Under the pieces are notes generated by a model. It was not told where the DNA came from. It made no database searches and saw only the letters and a list, made by a program, of their open reading frames with translations. 64,000 bases of DNA from NCBI GenBank assembly GCA_024686335.1, contig JAILCI010000006.1:1-64000 (forward strand), read 5' to 3'. Below are positions 43,794 through 52,601 of this stretch, in pieces; position 1 is the stretch's first letter; each line of letters starts with the position of its first letter. The position numbers were made by a program, and so were the translations under genes. The DNA is from Bacteroidales bacterium. GTDB lineage: Bacteria; Bacteroidota; Bacteroidia; Bacteroidales; WCHB1-69.

Positions 43794-43870
43794 GAAGACC
43801 GGAAACTGGAGACCGAAGACCGAAGACCAGAGACCAGAGACCGAAGACCGGAGACTGAAGACCAAAGACC
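43794..43870. repeat. Heptamer array GAAGACC, 11 units
   Basis: Exactly 77 bp made of eleven 7-bp units of the GAAGACC/GGAGACC/AGAGACC type, without interruption, lie between the sialidase gene and the SPFH gene. Confidence 0.9.
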
Positions 43871-43952
43871 TGTAGGGACAATGGTAAAGGAAGCTGTGAA
43901 GTTCGACTGAGAGACTGCGTTCATTTTTTTCAAAAAAAAATTTTAAAAAAAG

Positions 43953-43982
43953 TTGCATTATTCTAAAAATTTTATATTTTTG
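43953..43982 (+). promoter_or_regulatory. Promoter for the SPFH operon
   Basis: TTG at 43953-43955 and TATTTTTG at 43975-43982 have a 19-nt spacer, matching the Bacteroidota consensus very well. Confidence 0.75.
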
Positions 43983-44034
43983 CGTGATATTATTTTGATA
44001 TCATTACAACATCAAACATTTAAAATATAAAGAT

Positions 44035-45006
44035 ATGGAATCAAAAGAATTCACACAGAAATTTTCAGCATTAAACAATGGTTTTTTGCATCTGTTCATC
44101 AACTTGGCCTTGTTGGCCGTTTCAATTTGCATTGTCGTTTGTTTAGGCAAACTTGACTGTATGGTTGATTTTGCCGGCGAACCGACAGGTTGGATCATGT
44201 TACCTATTTTTACGGGCGTGATTTTGCTCTTCGTCTACATTCTTCACTTAGCTGGCTTTATGATTATTCAACCCAACGAGTCACGAGTGCTCACCTTCTT
44301 TGGTAAGTATTCCGGCACGGTGAAAGACAATGGCTTTTTCTGGGTTAACCCATTCTATGGTAAAGAGAAACTCTCCCTTCGTGCCAAGAATATGGATGTG
44401 GAGCCCATCAAGGTTAACGATAAAAACGGTAACCCAATTATGATCGGTTTGGTGCTGGTTTGGAAAATCAGTGACACCTACAAAGCTTGTTTTGAGGTCG
44501 ACTCTGACGTGCGTACCTCTGTTACCGAGAACTCGATGAAGTCCGTGAAGAGTTTCGACTCTTTCGTGCGTGTACAGAGCGATGCTGCATTACGTAAGGT
44601 AGCAGGCATGTATGCATACGACAATATGGACCGTGACGATCAGGAGATTACACTCCGTTCTGGTGGTGAAGAGATTAACGACCGTCTGGAGCAGGAGCTT
44701 CGCAAGCATCTGGAGATTGCCGGCATTGAAGTTGTAGAGGCTCGTATCAACTATTTAGCATACGCTGCCGAGATTGCCAGCGTGATGTTGCGTCGTCAGC
44801 AGGCCGATGCCATCATCTCCGCTCGTGAGAAAATTGTGGAAGGTGCTGTCAGCATGGTTGACCTCGCTCTGAAGAAGCTCTCTGACGAGAAAATTGTGGA
44901 ACTTGATGAAGAACGCAAGGCTGCCATGGTCTCCAACCTCCTGGTAGTGCTCTGTGCCGACGAGTCCGCATCCCCGGTTATCAATACTGGTACGTTGTAT
45001 CAGTAG
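44035..45006 (+). CDS. SPFH-domain membrane protein (stomatin/prohibitin-like)
   Basis: The 323-residue product has two N-terminal TM segments (about 22-40 and 53-76), then an SPFH domain starting VLTFFGKYSGTVKDNGFFWVNPF. A helical region follows with RQQADAIISAREKIVEGAVSMV. SPFH proteins form membrane-associated oligomers in microdomains. The C-terminal Leu/Asp-rich helix is likely for assembly. The next gene on the same strand encodes a small Arc-type DNA-binding protein, a pairing I have the impression recurs in Bacteroidota. Confidence 0.88.
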   Translation: MESKEFTQKFSALNNGFLHLFINLALLAVSICIVVCLGKLDCMVDFAGEPTGWIMLPIFTGVILLFVYILHLAGFMIIQPNESRVLTFFGKYSGTVKDNGFFWVNPFYGKEKLSLRAKNMDVEPIKVNDKNGNPIMIGLVLVWKISDTYKACFEVDSDVRTSVTENSMKSVKSFDSFVRVQSDAALRKVAGMYAYDNMDRDDQEITLRSGGEEINDRLEQELRKHLEIAGIEVVEARINYLAYAAEIASVMLRRQQADAIISAREKIVEGAVSMVDLALKKLSDEKIVELDEERKAAMVSNLLVVLCADESASPVINTGTLYQ

Positions 45007-45016
45007 AAACATCATT

Positions 45017-45044
45017 GTAGAGACGCAATGCATTGCGTCTCTAC
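45017..45044. repeat. Perfect 28-bp palindrome between SPFH and Arc genes
   Basis: GTAGAGACGCAATG is followed directly by its exact reverse complement. It sits inside the short 53-nt gap between two co-directional genes, so it would form a strong hairpin in the mRNA. There is no T-tract, which argues against termination. The GTAGAGACGC...GCGTCTCTAC form is a dispersed repeat type, and a related arm pair (TAGAGACG/CGTCTCTA) occurs at 50351-50378. Confidence 0.85.
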
Positions 45045-45059
45045 GGGAAAAATCATATT

Positions 45060-45248
45060 ATGAAGAAAAACTTTGCATTACGTGTTGATTCGGAAATCTT
45101 CGAGGCCATCGAAAGGTGGGCCTCCGATGAGTTCCGTAGCACTAATGGTCAAATAGAGTGGATTTTGTCCACTGCACTGAAGAAGGCGGGACGTTTGCCT
45201 AAAAAGAAACGTTCCTCCGATACGCAGAATCCTGCCGAACAGAGTTAG
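45060..45248 (+). CDS. Arc-like ribbon-helix-helix small protein
   Basis: The 62-residue product begins MKKNFALRVDSEIFEAIERWASDEF and continues with NGQIEWILSTALKKAGR. This is the beta-strand, helix, helix pattern of Arc/MetJ-type DNA-binding proteins. The tail is lysine-rich. It follows the SPFH gene in the same direction. A role in regulating or assisting the SPFH protein is inferred from linkage only. The ATG at 45060 starts just before the strand. Confidence 0.75.
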   Translation: MKKNFALRVDSEIFEAIERWASDEFRSTNGQIEWILSTALKKAGRLPKKKRSSDTQNPAEQS

Positions 45249-45277
45249 GATGACTGTTATTGTACGACGATGATTAC

Positions 45278-45302
45278 GGGTGCTCACGGGCACCCTTTTT
45301 TA
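45278..45302 (+). terminator. Rho-independent terminator after the Arc-like gene
   Basis: A GGGTGC/GCACCC stem (45278-45283, 45290-45295) is followed by seven T. It overlaps the stop codon of the convergent gene. Confidence 0.75.
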
Positions 45303-47252
45303 TTTCTTTTCTGAATTTGCTGGCAACAGGTCGCCTTTTCCCACATGGGCATAATAGGATTGGAGTGTTGCTTTTAGGTCTCGCTCTAAAGACTTTTGTG
45401 GCAAACTGTTCATGTCCAGTATATTATGCTGTTGTAAAGTGTCGGTGGCACTGTAGACAAACAGACGGCGTTCCCCATCGAAATAGAGACTCAAAGAGTC
45501 GGTTAGGGCCTGATAGGTCTGTTGCACACAGTTGACAACCAGAGGTTTCCGTTCGGGCTCGTTGAAGACATCGCGCCCAAAGGCAAAATAGGGCTTGTCA
45601 TAACCCATCAAACCCAATGTGGTGGGCATAATGTCAATCTGTTGGGTGACATGCTCGTAGCGACCCTTGATGGAATGGTCTGGGGTGTACATGAAATAGA
45701 TGATGGCGGTGTTACCTCTGGCAGTACGTGTCTCTTCCGCAGCAATTTGTGGTGAGACATGGTCGGCCACAAAGATAAACAGCGTGTTTTCATACCACGG
45801 CATTTTGGAGGCAGTCTCGAAAAAACTACGCAGAGAGAGGTCGGTATAGGCCACACAGGGCTGCACCAGTGTGTTTCCTTTCGGCATTCTCTCCATGTAC
45901 CCCTCAGGCAGATCGTATGGATGATGGGAGCTCAAGGTAAATACCGCCGTAAAGAATGGTGTCTCCTGCCGGTTGATCTCTTCAGCTACATATTGCAGAA
46001 ACGGCATGTCCCAGATTCCCCATACATTGGCGTTTCCTTTTTCGGGATGAAGTTTTTCGAAATCCTCCCGATTGTGGAAGTTCTCGATGCCACACAACGT
46101 GCCGAAAGCCTCAAAACCCATCTGATTTTTGGTGGCTCCACAGAAAAAATGAGTGTTGTAACCCTGTCGCGCAAGGATGCGTGGCAATGCCTCCAGATCG
46201 GTCAAAGACTGTGGCATCAAGGCAAACGGGGCTCGATAGGAGGGAATCGAAGAAAAGATTGATGGTAGTGCCTCAATGGATTTCATGCCGTTGGCATACG
46301 CATTAGTGAACACCAACCCTTCCTGCATCAGCGAATCCAGGAAGGGAGTGTAGCCACCGTTAGGATTCAGATGAGGTGCCAAATAGTGGGAATGCTCCCG
46401 ACTGAAACTCTCCAATACGAAGATAACTACATTTTTACCCTTTGCTACAGGTTCTTGAGCAAGATGTGGATAATGATAGGGAGAATAAACATCTGCTAGC
46501 TCATCCTCACTAAAATAATCGGGTGATTCTAATTGATGCTTCCCGATTGTACGGAACAGGCAGAACGGATTGCTCAACACCAATGCCCCCTTCTGCGGCG
46601 ACTGCGTGTAATAGGCCACATTACCTATCATCATAGGGAAAGCTTTTTTGTCAACAGAACCTCTGATGCCGAGTATCCATAATGGAACCGCAATCGCCAA
46701 GCCTAGAACGCCAACTCCATAATAGAGCCAATTATTCGACAATTGTGTGGGATGGTACTTGATTTTTTTATAGACAAAAACCAAAAGAAATATCAATACT
46801 GCGCCAAGCAACACGAGGTACCAGTTCTCTCCCAATGCCTTTAATAGGACGCCGAATGTACTGTCGTTTTCCCGGAAGAAGTGCATCTCCTCGGAAGAGA
46901 TTCGTTTGAAGGCATAGCGGAAATAGACGGCGTCGGAAAGATTCAACACTACAAGACCGATGGAATTGGTGATGCCGTAAAGCCATAACAGCATCTTTTG
47001 ATAACCGTTTTTTTGACGGAAACGGAAAGGCAGCAGCGATAGCAGAATAAACGGAGCATTTAGAAAGAAGATGGACGCGGTGGCAAACTTTAGCGATCCG
47101 GCAAGAAGCATAGGGATTTCCGACCAGGTCAATGACCCGAGCAGCATCCTATTGTATAGATAAAAGGCAATCTGGGTTATAAAGATGCAGATATAAAGAG
47201 GCAAAAGCCTCAAAAGCAGCACCGTGAAATCATTCTTGAGAATCTTCTTCAT
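45300..47252 (-). CDS. LTA synthase-like/sulfatase family membrane phosphotransferase
   Basis: The 650-residue product has five N-terminal TM segments (to about 200) and an extracytoplasmic alkaline-phosphatase-fold domain. Metal and catalytic residues fit the family: Glu in VLESFSREHS, a Ser in place of the nucleophile Thr in GMKSIEALPSI, and FVADHVSP near the end. Members transfer phosphoglycerol or phosphoethanolamine groups to envelope glycans. In a Gram-negative host the acceptor could be LPS or periplasmic glycan. The exact substrate is unknown. Confidence 0.88.
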   Translation of the reverse strand: MKKILKNDFTVLLLRLLPLYICIFITQIAFYLYNRMLLGSLTWSEIPMLLAGSLKFATASIFFLNAPFILLSLLPFRFRQKNGYQKMLLWLYGITNSIGLVVLNLSDAVYFRYAFKRISSEEMHFFRENDSTFGVLLKALGENWYLVLLGAVLIFLLVFVYKKIKYHPTQLSNNWLYYGVGVLGLAIAVPLWILGIRGSVDKKAFPMMIGNVAYYTQSPQKGALVLSNPFCLFRTIGKHQLESPDYFSEDELADVYSPYHYPHLAQEPVAKGKNVVIFVLESFSREHSHYLAPHLNPNGGYTPFLDSLMQEGLVFTNAYANGMKSIEALPSIFSSIPSYRAPFALMPQSLTDLEALPRILARQGYNTHFFCGATKNQMGFEAFGTLCGIENFHNREDFEKLHPEKGNANVWGIWDMPFLQYVAEEINRQETPFFTAVFTLSSHHPYDLPEGYMERMPKGNTLVQPCVAYTDLSLRSFFETASKMPWYENTLFIFVADHVSPQIAAEETRTARGNTAIIYFMYTPDHSIKGRYEHVTQQIDIMPTTLGLMGYDKPYFAFGRDVFNEPERKPLVVNCVQQTYQALTDSLSLYFDGERRLFVYSATDTLQQHNILDMNSLPQKSLERDLKATLQSYYAHVGKGDLLPANSEKK

Positions 47253-47298
47253 ATCATGTTTTGGTAAACGAGGAACAATGGATAGGAATGAGGAAATC

Positions 47299-48555
47299 TT
47301 ACCAGCGGGGCTGACGTTTCAGCACTTGCGTCATGCAATGAGCTGCACCGTATCCTTTGATAAGGCTTTCCATTGGTACCCATTCTACCTTTACGCCAGC
47401 TTCTGCAAAACGTTTTTGCAAGGTTTCAGATTGTCCGCGCACCGCCATAATGTGTCGCGGCGCAACGGTCAGGAAGTTGATGGCACAATGCATCTCGTCT
47501 TCGCTATCTATGGGAATAATCTCAAAGTCTCGCTCCTCTAAGAACTTCACAAAAGAGAGATTATTGCGTGTCAATGTGTATTTCTTTGTGCCAGGAGTAC
47601 GTACCCACACATCACAGTTGATGTAGTCAGGGTCGCCGGGTTGTGCCTCAATTCTGCTCAATGACATCGCACAAAGATCAGCATCAATAATGTTGAAATA
47701 GGTATTCAAGTGCATCTGCTTCTGCCAGAATTTATGGTCGCGAACTACCACTACAGTGTCGTGCCCAAAAGCATCAGCTTCCATCATCTGACGGATACCC
47801 TCATCGTTGGTGCGCATGCCATTTCCGATGAAAGAGATGTTACCTGCAGGCAGGTAGTCACCTCCCTCCAAACGTCCTTCATCACTGATACAAAGTATTG
47901 GTTGTAGGCCAAGGTGAGCATAGCAATAACGGATTATATCAGCTTCCGGTTCTCGCTGCGTTGAGTTTAAATTACCTATCACAATTCCGCGGGGTGTGAC
48001 AATGCTTTGGTCTCGAGTAAAATAGAGATTCATCAGCGGATTGTGGATATATTGCGCCTCATAACCAGTATTTTGACCTGTCTTATATAGCACCACCGAA
48101 GGCTGAAGCAGGATGCATCGGATCATGTCGGCTCGACTCATCTTAGCAAGCACCTCTTGTTTGTAACGGTCAGCGCCAGCTGCATCTTCTTCATCTAACG
48201 TGGTGACATCATACTGCAATAGTTGTCCGGCCAAGAAACGCAAACTATCAAGACCCATCTCCTCAAGGATATCCCTTACATTATAGACCTTAATACCATT
48301 TTTTTGCAACATACGGATGTAGTTCTGATGTTCCGCTGCTGCCACATCCACGTCAAAATAGTCTTCAAAAAGACCTGCGGAGGGATGAATAACACCGTTG
48401 AAGAGCTCTTGTCCCGGAGTGTGCATAAGGACAATACCCGCCTTTGACCATTCAGCTTGCGGATTGTCCATTTTGTTTTTTTGTGCAAATGTACAATTAA
48501 CTGATCCACAAAACAATAGGGTAATCAGAAGTGCCCATATCCAATCATTTTTCAT
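47299..48555 (-). CDS. Secreted arginine deiminase/amidinotransferase-fold protein
   Basis: The 418-residue product has a signal peptide (ending TFAQ near 21). The pentein-fold signatures are LMNLYFTRDQSIV, RLEGGDYLP, the His-containing QMHLNTYFNIID, and the active-site Cys407 in GAAHCMTQVLKR. It is near ADI in plan (deimination of free arginine), but the export signal is unusual for ADI. It does not resemble a peptidylarginine deiminase of the Porphyromonas type. The start at 48555 is preferred since AAGGAAAAGC lies just upstream; 48570 is an alternative. Confidence 0.82.
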   Translation of the reverse strand: MKNDWIWALLITLLFCGSVNCTFAQKNKMDNPQAEWSKAGIVLMHTPGQELFNGVIHPSAGLFEDYFDVDVAAAEHQNYIRMLQKNGIKVYNVRDILEEMGLDSLRFLAGQLLQYDVTTLDEEDAAGADRYKQEVLAKMSRADMIRCILLQPSVVLYKTGQNTGYEAQYIHNPLMNLYFTRDQSIVTPRGIVIGNLNSTQREPEADIIRYCYAHLGLQPILCISDEGRLEGGDYLPAGNISFIGNGMRTNDEGIRQMMEADAFGHDTVVVVRDHKFWQKQMHLNTYFNIIDADLCAMSLSRIEAQPGDPDYINCDVWVRTPGTKKYTLTRNNLSFVKFLEERDFEIIPIDSEDEMHCAINFLTVAPRHIMAVRGQSETLQKRFAEAGVKVEWVPMESLIKGYGAAHCMTQVLKRQPRW

Positions 48556-48631
48556 TGCTTTTCCTTTCATTAGAAATATAATCGGCAAAAATATATTTTT
48601 TCGAGCGTCGTAGCCATACGTATTGTGAACA

Positions 48632-50089
48632 TTATTGTTCGCCCAAAATGCGATCCATGAATAAGCCGATGTGATTTAACACTGGACAGGCGCGACTTTG
48701 GTCGATATATACGCGAACTCTTTTTGTGGTGACGGTCTCGGTCAGCACAATACGCTTATATCCAATAGTAGTCTCCGTGGCGATGGTGTGCCAACTGCCG
48801 TCCTCGTTCTGAACGTCAATATGGAAGCGCTCCACCCGTTGTCCAAGAGGGATATACTCCTGCACCATCACGCGGTTGAAAGTCTGCGGTGCATTGAATT
48901 TTAATTCCACGTATGCGCTACGCACACTGTCGTCAGTGGCCCAATAGGTGTTATAATCGTCATCAATGAGCCATAATGGATCAAAACGTGTTGGGCGGAT
49001 AATACAATCCTTGGTTTTAGTTCTCATATTAGAGCCGTTGACCAAATATGCTTTTTTCGCCAAATCGTTCGAAAAGATGCTGTCCAGTGCGGCGCGGAAC
49101 TCCATAAGACGTAAGGAATCTTCTGCAGGGATAAGGCCGCGATTATCAGGAGGTACGTTGAGCAACAATAGAGAGTTGCGTCCTACGCTGTTGTAGTATA
49201 TTGTGAGCAACTCTTGTACCGACTTTGGGTGCTCACTGTCACGCCAGAACCAGCCCGGACGGATGGATACGTCGGTCTCGGCTGGAATCCAACAGACGCC
49301 GTTATAGTTTCCCGCGTTGAGAGTGTCTTGTGATGGAGCGTTCTTGCCTGGTTCACGACCTTCCACGTCGAGACGCGACCAGCAAGTACGTCCGCATTTT
49401 CCCTCTTCATTGCCAACCCAACGGCAACCTGGACCCACATCGCTGAAAATTACAGTTCTGGGTTGTTTTTTGAGGGTTTGGGCATTGAATGTCTTCCAAT
49501 CATAAACTTGACGCTTTCCATTCGGACCCTCACCATTGGCCCCATCAAACCATTGCTCAAAGATAGTACCATAGTTGGTGTGCGCGTGCTTTAAAGTTCT
49601 GAGAAACACTTTGTTGTAGGCAGGTGTGCCGTATGTTGGCGCGTTGCGGTCCCATGGAGAAATGTAGATGCCAAATTTCACATTGCCTTTTCTGCATGCC
49701 TCTGACAGTTCCCTCAGAACATCACCTTTGCCATTGCGCCAGGTACTTTCCCGAACGGTATGGTCACTTTCTGGATTAGGCCAGAGACAGAAGCCATCGT
49801 GGTGCTTAGCAGTCAGGATGATGCCTCGAAATCCCGCATTTTTTGCTACCGTCACCCACTGGTTACAGTCGAGTGCGGTAGGATTGAAAATATCTTCGGC
49901 TTCCGTGCCCTCGCCCCACTCAAGACCGGTAAAAGTATTTGGCCCGAAATGGCAGAACATGTTGAGCTCCATCTTTTGCCACTCCACCTGCGCGGGTGTC
50001 GGCACTGGTCCATAGGGTTTCGGGGGCTTCTGCGCAGTAAGCATTAGCCCGAAAAGAACGATAAACAGTGACAAAAAGGTCTTTTTCAT
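48632..50089 (-). CDS. Alpha-L-fucosidase (GH29)
   Basis: The 485-residue exported enzyme removes alpha-linked fucose from host-type glycans. It has a signal peptide (1-19). The GH29 domain has MFCHFGPNTFTG, LTAKHHDGFCLW and the nucleophile Asp182 in EQWFDGANGEG. A C-terminal discoidin-like (F5/8 type C) domain follows at about 360-485, with VELKFNAPQTFNRVMVQE and KRVRVYID. With the sialidase at 41911 it forms a host-glycan foraging capacity. Confidence 0.93.
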   Translation of the reverse strand: MKKTFLSLFIVLFGLMLTAQKPPKPYGPVPTPAQVEWQKMELNMFCHFGPNTFTGLEWGEGTEAEDIFNPTALDCNQWVTVAKNAGFRGIILTAKHHDGFCLWPNPESDHTVRESTWRNGKGDVLRELSEACRKGNVKFGIYISPWDRNAPTYGTPAYNKVFLRTLKHAHTNYGTIFEQWFDGANGEGPNGKRQVYDWKTFNAQTLKKQPRTVIFSDVGPGCRWVGNEEGKCGRTCWSRLDVEGREPGKNAPSQDTLNAGNYNGVCWIPAETDVSIRPGWFWRDSEHPKSVQELLTIYYNSVGRNSLLLLNVPPDNRGLIPAEDSLRLMEFRAALDSIFSNDLAKKAYLVNGSNMRTKTKDCIIRPTRFDPLWLIDDDYNTYWATDDSVRSAYVELKFNAPQTFNRVMVQEYIPLGQRVERFHIDVQNEDGSWHTIATETTIGYKRIVLTETVTTKRVRVYIDQSRACPVLNHIGLFMDRILGEQ

Positions 50090-50403
50090 AATCGTTATTT
50101 AGACGGCGAAGATACGAAAAATGGGAATCTATTTCGTTGGCTTCATAATAAGAATTGAAAACACGTGTTAAACTTGACTAATTCTGTTTTCTGAAAATAA
50201 CCCTTGAATGTGAATGTTAAATTAAACGATAAGAGTCCATGCAAGAATAATTTTTATCACGATCTCTTTAATATTTTGAATGGATTTCATGATTTAAAAA
50301 TTAAGATCATATATTTACTTTTATTCCTTTCGTTTTTTATTTTAAAAAAATAGAGACGCCGATATTATGACGTCTCTAACAGTGTATCTTTAATATTCAA
50401 TTA
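50090..50403. other. Gene-free 314-bp intergenic stretch
   Basis: Apart from a weak minus-strand -7 box TATCTTCG (50114-50107) for the fucosidase gene and the terminator described at 50344-50378, I see nothing but AT-rich DNA here. Confidence 0.5.
50344..50378 (-). terminator. Rho-independent terminator
   Basis: A TAGAGACG/CGTCTCTA stem (50351-50358, 50371-50378) is followed on the minus strand by seven T. It ends the transcript of the STM3941-like gene. Confidence 0.7.
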
Positions 50404-50904
50404 TTAATTTTGTTTTGCCAGTCTTTCATTCAGTAGTTCGCAAATCGCCTCAGGCTTCATCGTTAGCCCGTCCACAGGGATAGCCTCTTGGGCGCCGATG
50501 GCTTCTACATTTATCTTTCGGGCAGCCCGTCCAACAGCAGTGTCCTCCTCTATTTTTTGAGATTCAATATTCTGTTTGTAGTTGATGGTAATCATTTTGC
50601 TTGTCGCATGCTGAACTAGAGAGAAAGATTCGACGTCAGCAAAAGCAATTTTCCACTCTTTAGTCATGTTCATCTTGACCTCTTTATCCGTTATGATGAG
50701 GTAAGCTTTACCTGACAATCGTTCTTTTAGCACGAGAAATGCCATAAAGAGTCCTCCACCACCGAAAAAGAGCAAACATAGCCATGATATGAAGAGCATC
50801 TCCTTGTTTATTATAAGGTAAACAGAACATACGACGAATATGATACACACAGCAAATAGCGGCAGTTTCTTTAATAGTGAGTGGTTGATTTTGATCTCTT
50901 CCAT
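50404..50904 (-). CDS. STM3941-like two-TM membrane protein
   Basis: The 166-residue product has two close TM segments (about 15-35 and 38-58) and a soluble C-terminal domain with a PH-like pattern (GKAYLIITDKEVKM, WKIAFADVESFSL). This is the layout of the STM3941 family, whose function is unknown. The ATG at 50904 (MEEIKIN) is chosen over the longer frame. Confidence 0.7.
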   Translation of the reverse strand: MEEIKINHSLLKKLPLFAVCIIFVVCSVYLIINKEMLFISWLCLLFFGGGGLFMAFLVLKERLSGKAYLIITDKEVKMNMTKEWKIAFADVESFSLVQHATSKMITINYKQNIESQKIEEDTAVGRAARKINVEAIGAQEAIPVDGLTMKPEAICELLNERLAKQN

Positions 50905-51043
50905 TGCTTTGGGTTTATTGATGATTATTAAAAAGCAAAAATACATTATTTTAGTGACTATTTTTTTTCATCTTTTTTTAAAAAATTAAAACACATATTG
51001 AAAAAATTGTACTTTTGTGTTTTCTATTTTAAATTAAAAAATT

Positions 51044-51646
51044 ATGGCTGAAAATTACGATTCAAACAATGAGCAAAAGGGATTCTTCCAAAAATTTTTG
51101 GATTTATTCAAAACAAAATCAAAAGTGGTGGCCGATAAGGTAGAAGACACCGTACAAGATGTCAAAAATTCCGAATTTGGTGCAAAAGTAGCTAATGCTG
51201 CTGAGAATGTCCGCGACAAAGCCAAAGATGTGGTTGAAGATGTCAAAAATTCCGAATTTGCCGGAAAAGTAGCCGACGTTGCAGAGAATGTCCGCGACAA
51301 AGCTAAAGATGTAGTCGAAGACATCAAGGACAGCAAATTTGCTGACAAAGTTGAGGACGTTGCCGACAAAGCTAAGGGAATGGGCGGCAAAGCTCTCGAA
51401 AAACTTGGAACATTGGCAAATCTTCCAGTGTTGATTAACGCTGGTAAGAAGCTTCAAGAGTCTGCTGAAGATACTACTGAGAAAGAGAATCTTCTCAAAG
51501 CTCTTGATGCCAAGGTGGCAACTATCCTTGAAGATGGCGTTATCACTCCAGAAGAGGAGACTGCTCTTACGGAAGAAGCCAAGGCTATCGGTATCGATGT
51601 CGATGAATTCCTGACAGAAGTCCGTGGAAGATTGACTGCTAAATAG
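51044..51646 (+). CDS. LEA/YtxH-like 27-residue repeat protein with C-terminal acidic domain
   Basis: The 200-residue cytoplasmic-looking protein has three 27-residue repeats (about 32-112) of the type VRDKAKDVVEDVKNSEFAGKV, which would form a long amphipathic helix. The repeats are also near identical at DNA level with an 81-bp period. The C-terminal part (about 150-200) has ILEDGVITPEEETALTEEAKAIGI, a helical motif seen in several small domains. Such amphipathic-repeat proteins are often stress-related or membrane-binding, which I infer only. A strong terminator follows. Confidence 0.7.
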   Translation: MAENYDSNNEQKGFFQKFLDLFKTKSKVVADKVEDTVQDVKNSEFGAKVANAAENVRDKAKDVVEDVKNSEFAGKVADVAENVRDKAKDVVEDIKDSKFADKVEDVADKAKGMGGKALEKLGTLANLPVLINAGKKLQESAEDTTEKENLLKALDAKVATILEDGVITPEEETALTEEAKAIGIDVDEFLTEVRGRLTAK

Positions 51647-51687
51647 CAACTCACTTTTTGACGAATTATTCGTCTTTTGCATTAAAA

Positions 51688-51725
51688 AACGCAATGATGA
51701 TTGGATTTCATCATTGCGTTTTTTT
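51688..51725 (+). terminator. Strong Rho-independent terminator
   Basis: A perfect 13-bp stem (AACGCAATGATGA at 51688-51700, TCATCATTGCGTT at 51708-51720) has a 7-nt loop, a T-tract after it and an A-tract before it, so it could act in both directions. Confidence 0.9.
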
Positions 51726-51732
51726 AGGTAGG

Positions 51733-51757
51733 GTCGATGCGTGCATCGTGCATCGAC
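51733..51757. repeat. Small inverted repeat GTCGATGC/GCATCGAC
   Basis: GTCGATGC (51733-51740) and GCATCGAC (51750-51757) flank an inner TGCATC motif. It is a REP-like hairpin between the terminator and the SDR gene end. Confidence 0.5.
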
Positions 51758-51808
51758 AGAGTTGGAATTACTTGATGCTTGTTACATTCTTCTTTGAGCT
51801 TATTTTCA

Positions 51809-52516
51809 TTAGTCCTCTTTAACAATCGGATAAAGTTCGACGAATTCGCCTTGATGAATGCGACCGTCATTGATCAATTCGGCCATTTTTGCACCGACGG
51901 TTTCAATATCATGGAAACCTGGAAGCGCCATGTTACCATTCAGGTCGGTAGTTGTCGGACCAGGATGTACAGAGAAGATCTCCAGTGGCGTGCCTTTCTG
52001 CTGGAATTCCATTGCCATCACGCCCATCATAGCGTTCTGTGCAGCCTTGCTCGTTACATAGGCTAGTGGGTGCCAGTAAGGACTGATTTCCGATGGAACG
52101 GTGACGTTGACAATTCTCCCATGGTTTTTCTCCAATAGAGGCATAAGCGCTTGCGTGAGCATGAAAGTCCCAATGAAGTTTACCTCTACTGTCTCACGGA
52201 TATCACATAGTTCGGTGTGACCGCTGTCAACAGACATGTCGCCAGGTATGCCGGCATTGTTTACTAGCAGAGTCAATTCCGGATATTTCTCATTTACCTC
52301 TTTGGCTGCCTGCTGAAGGGTGGACTCGTCTGCCAATTCGACATTTACCCAACCGGCAACATCGATTCCGATCGATTGCAGTTCTTTAATTGCTTTTTCT
52401 GCCCGTTCAGGACAACGCGCGCCTATTATAATACGCCAGCCACTAAGTCCTAGATGTTTGGCAATGCCAAATCCGATGCCTTTGTTGGCACCAGTTACTA
52501 ATGCAGTCTTTTTCAT
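51809..52516 (-). CDS. Short-chain dehydrogenase/reductase (SDR)
   Basis: The 235-residue oxidoreductase has the NAD(P)-binding TGANKGIG (8-15), NNAG in LLVNNAGIPGD, the catalytic Ser in VTVPSEIS and the YxxxK pair in YVTSKAA. The substrate is unknown. The ATG at 52516 gives a normal SDR N-terminus, and longer starts only add lysines. Confidence 0.9.
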   Translation of the reverse strand: MKKTALVTGANKGIGFGIAKHLGLSGWRIIIGARCPERAEKAIKELQSIGIDVAGWVNVELADESTLQQAAKEVNEKYPELTLLVNNAGIPGDMSVDSGHTELCDIRETVEVNFIGTFMLTQALMPLLEKNHGRIVNVTVPSEISPYWHPLAYVTSKAAQNAMMGVMAMEFQQKGTPLEIFSVHPGPTTTDLNGNMALPGFHDIETVGAKMAELINDGRIHQGEFVELYPIVKED

Positions 52517-52601
52517 CTTCTTGAAAGTTAACATTATGTGTTTTTTAATTGGCAAAAATACATTTTTTCATAAAGATGAGGAAGACTAATTTAAAAGCAG
52601 A

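Noticed and set aside
45017..45044. Terminator for the SPFH gene
   Set aside because: The hairpin has no T-tract, and a proper terminator follows the Arc-like gene at 45278-45302.
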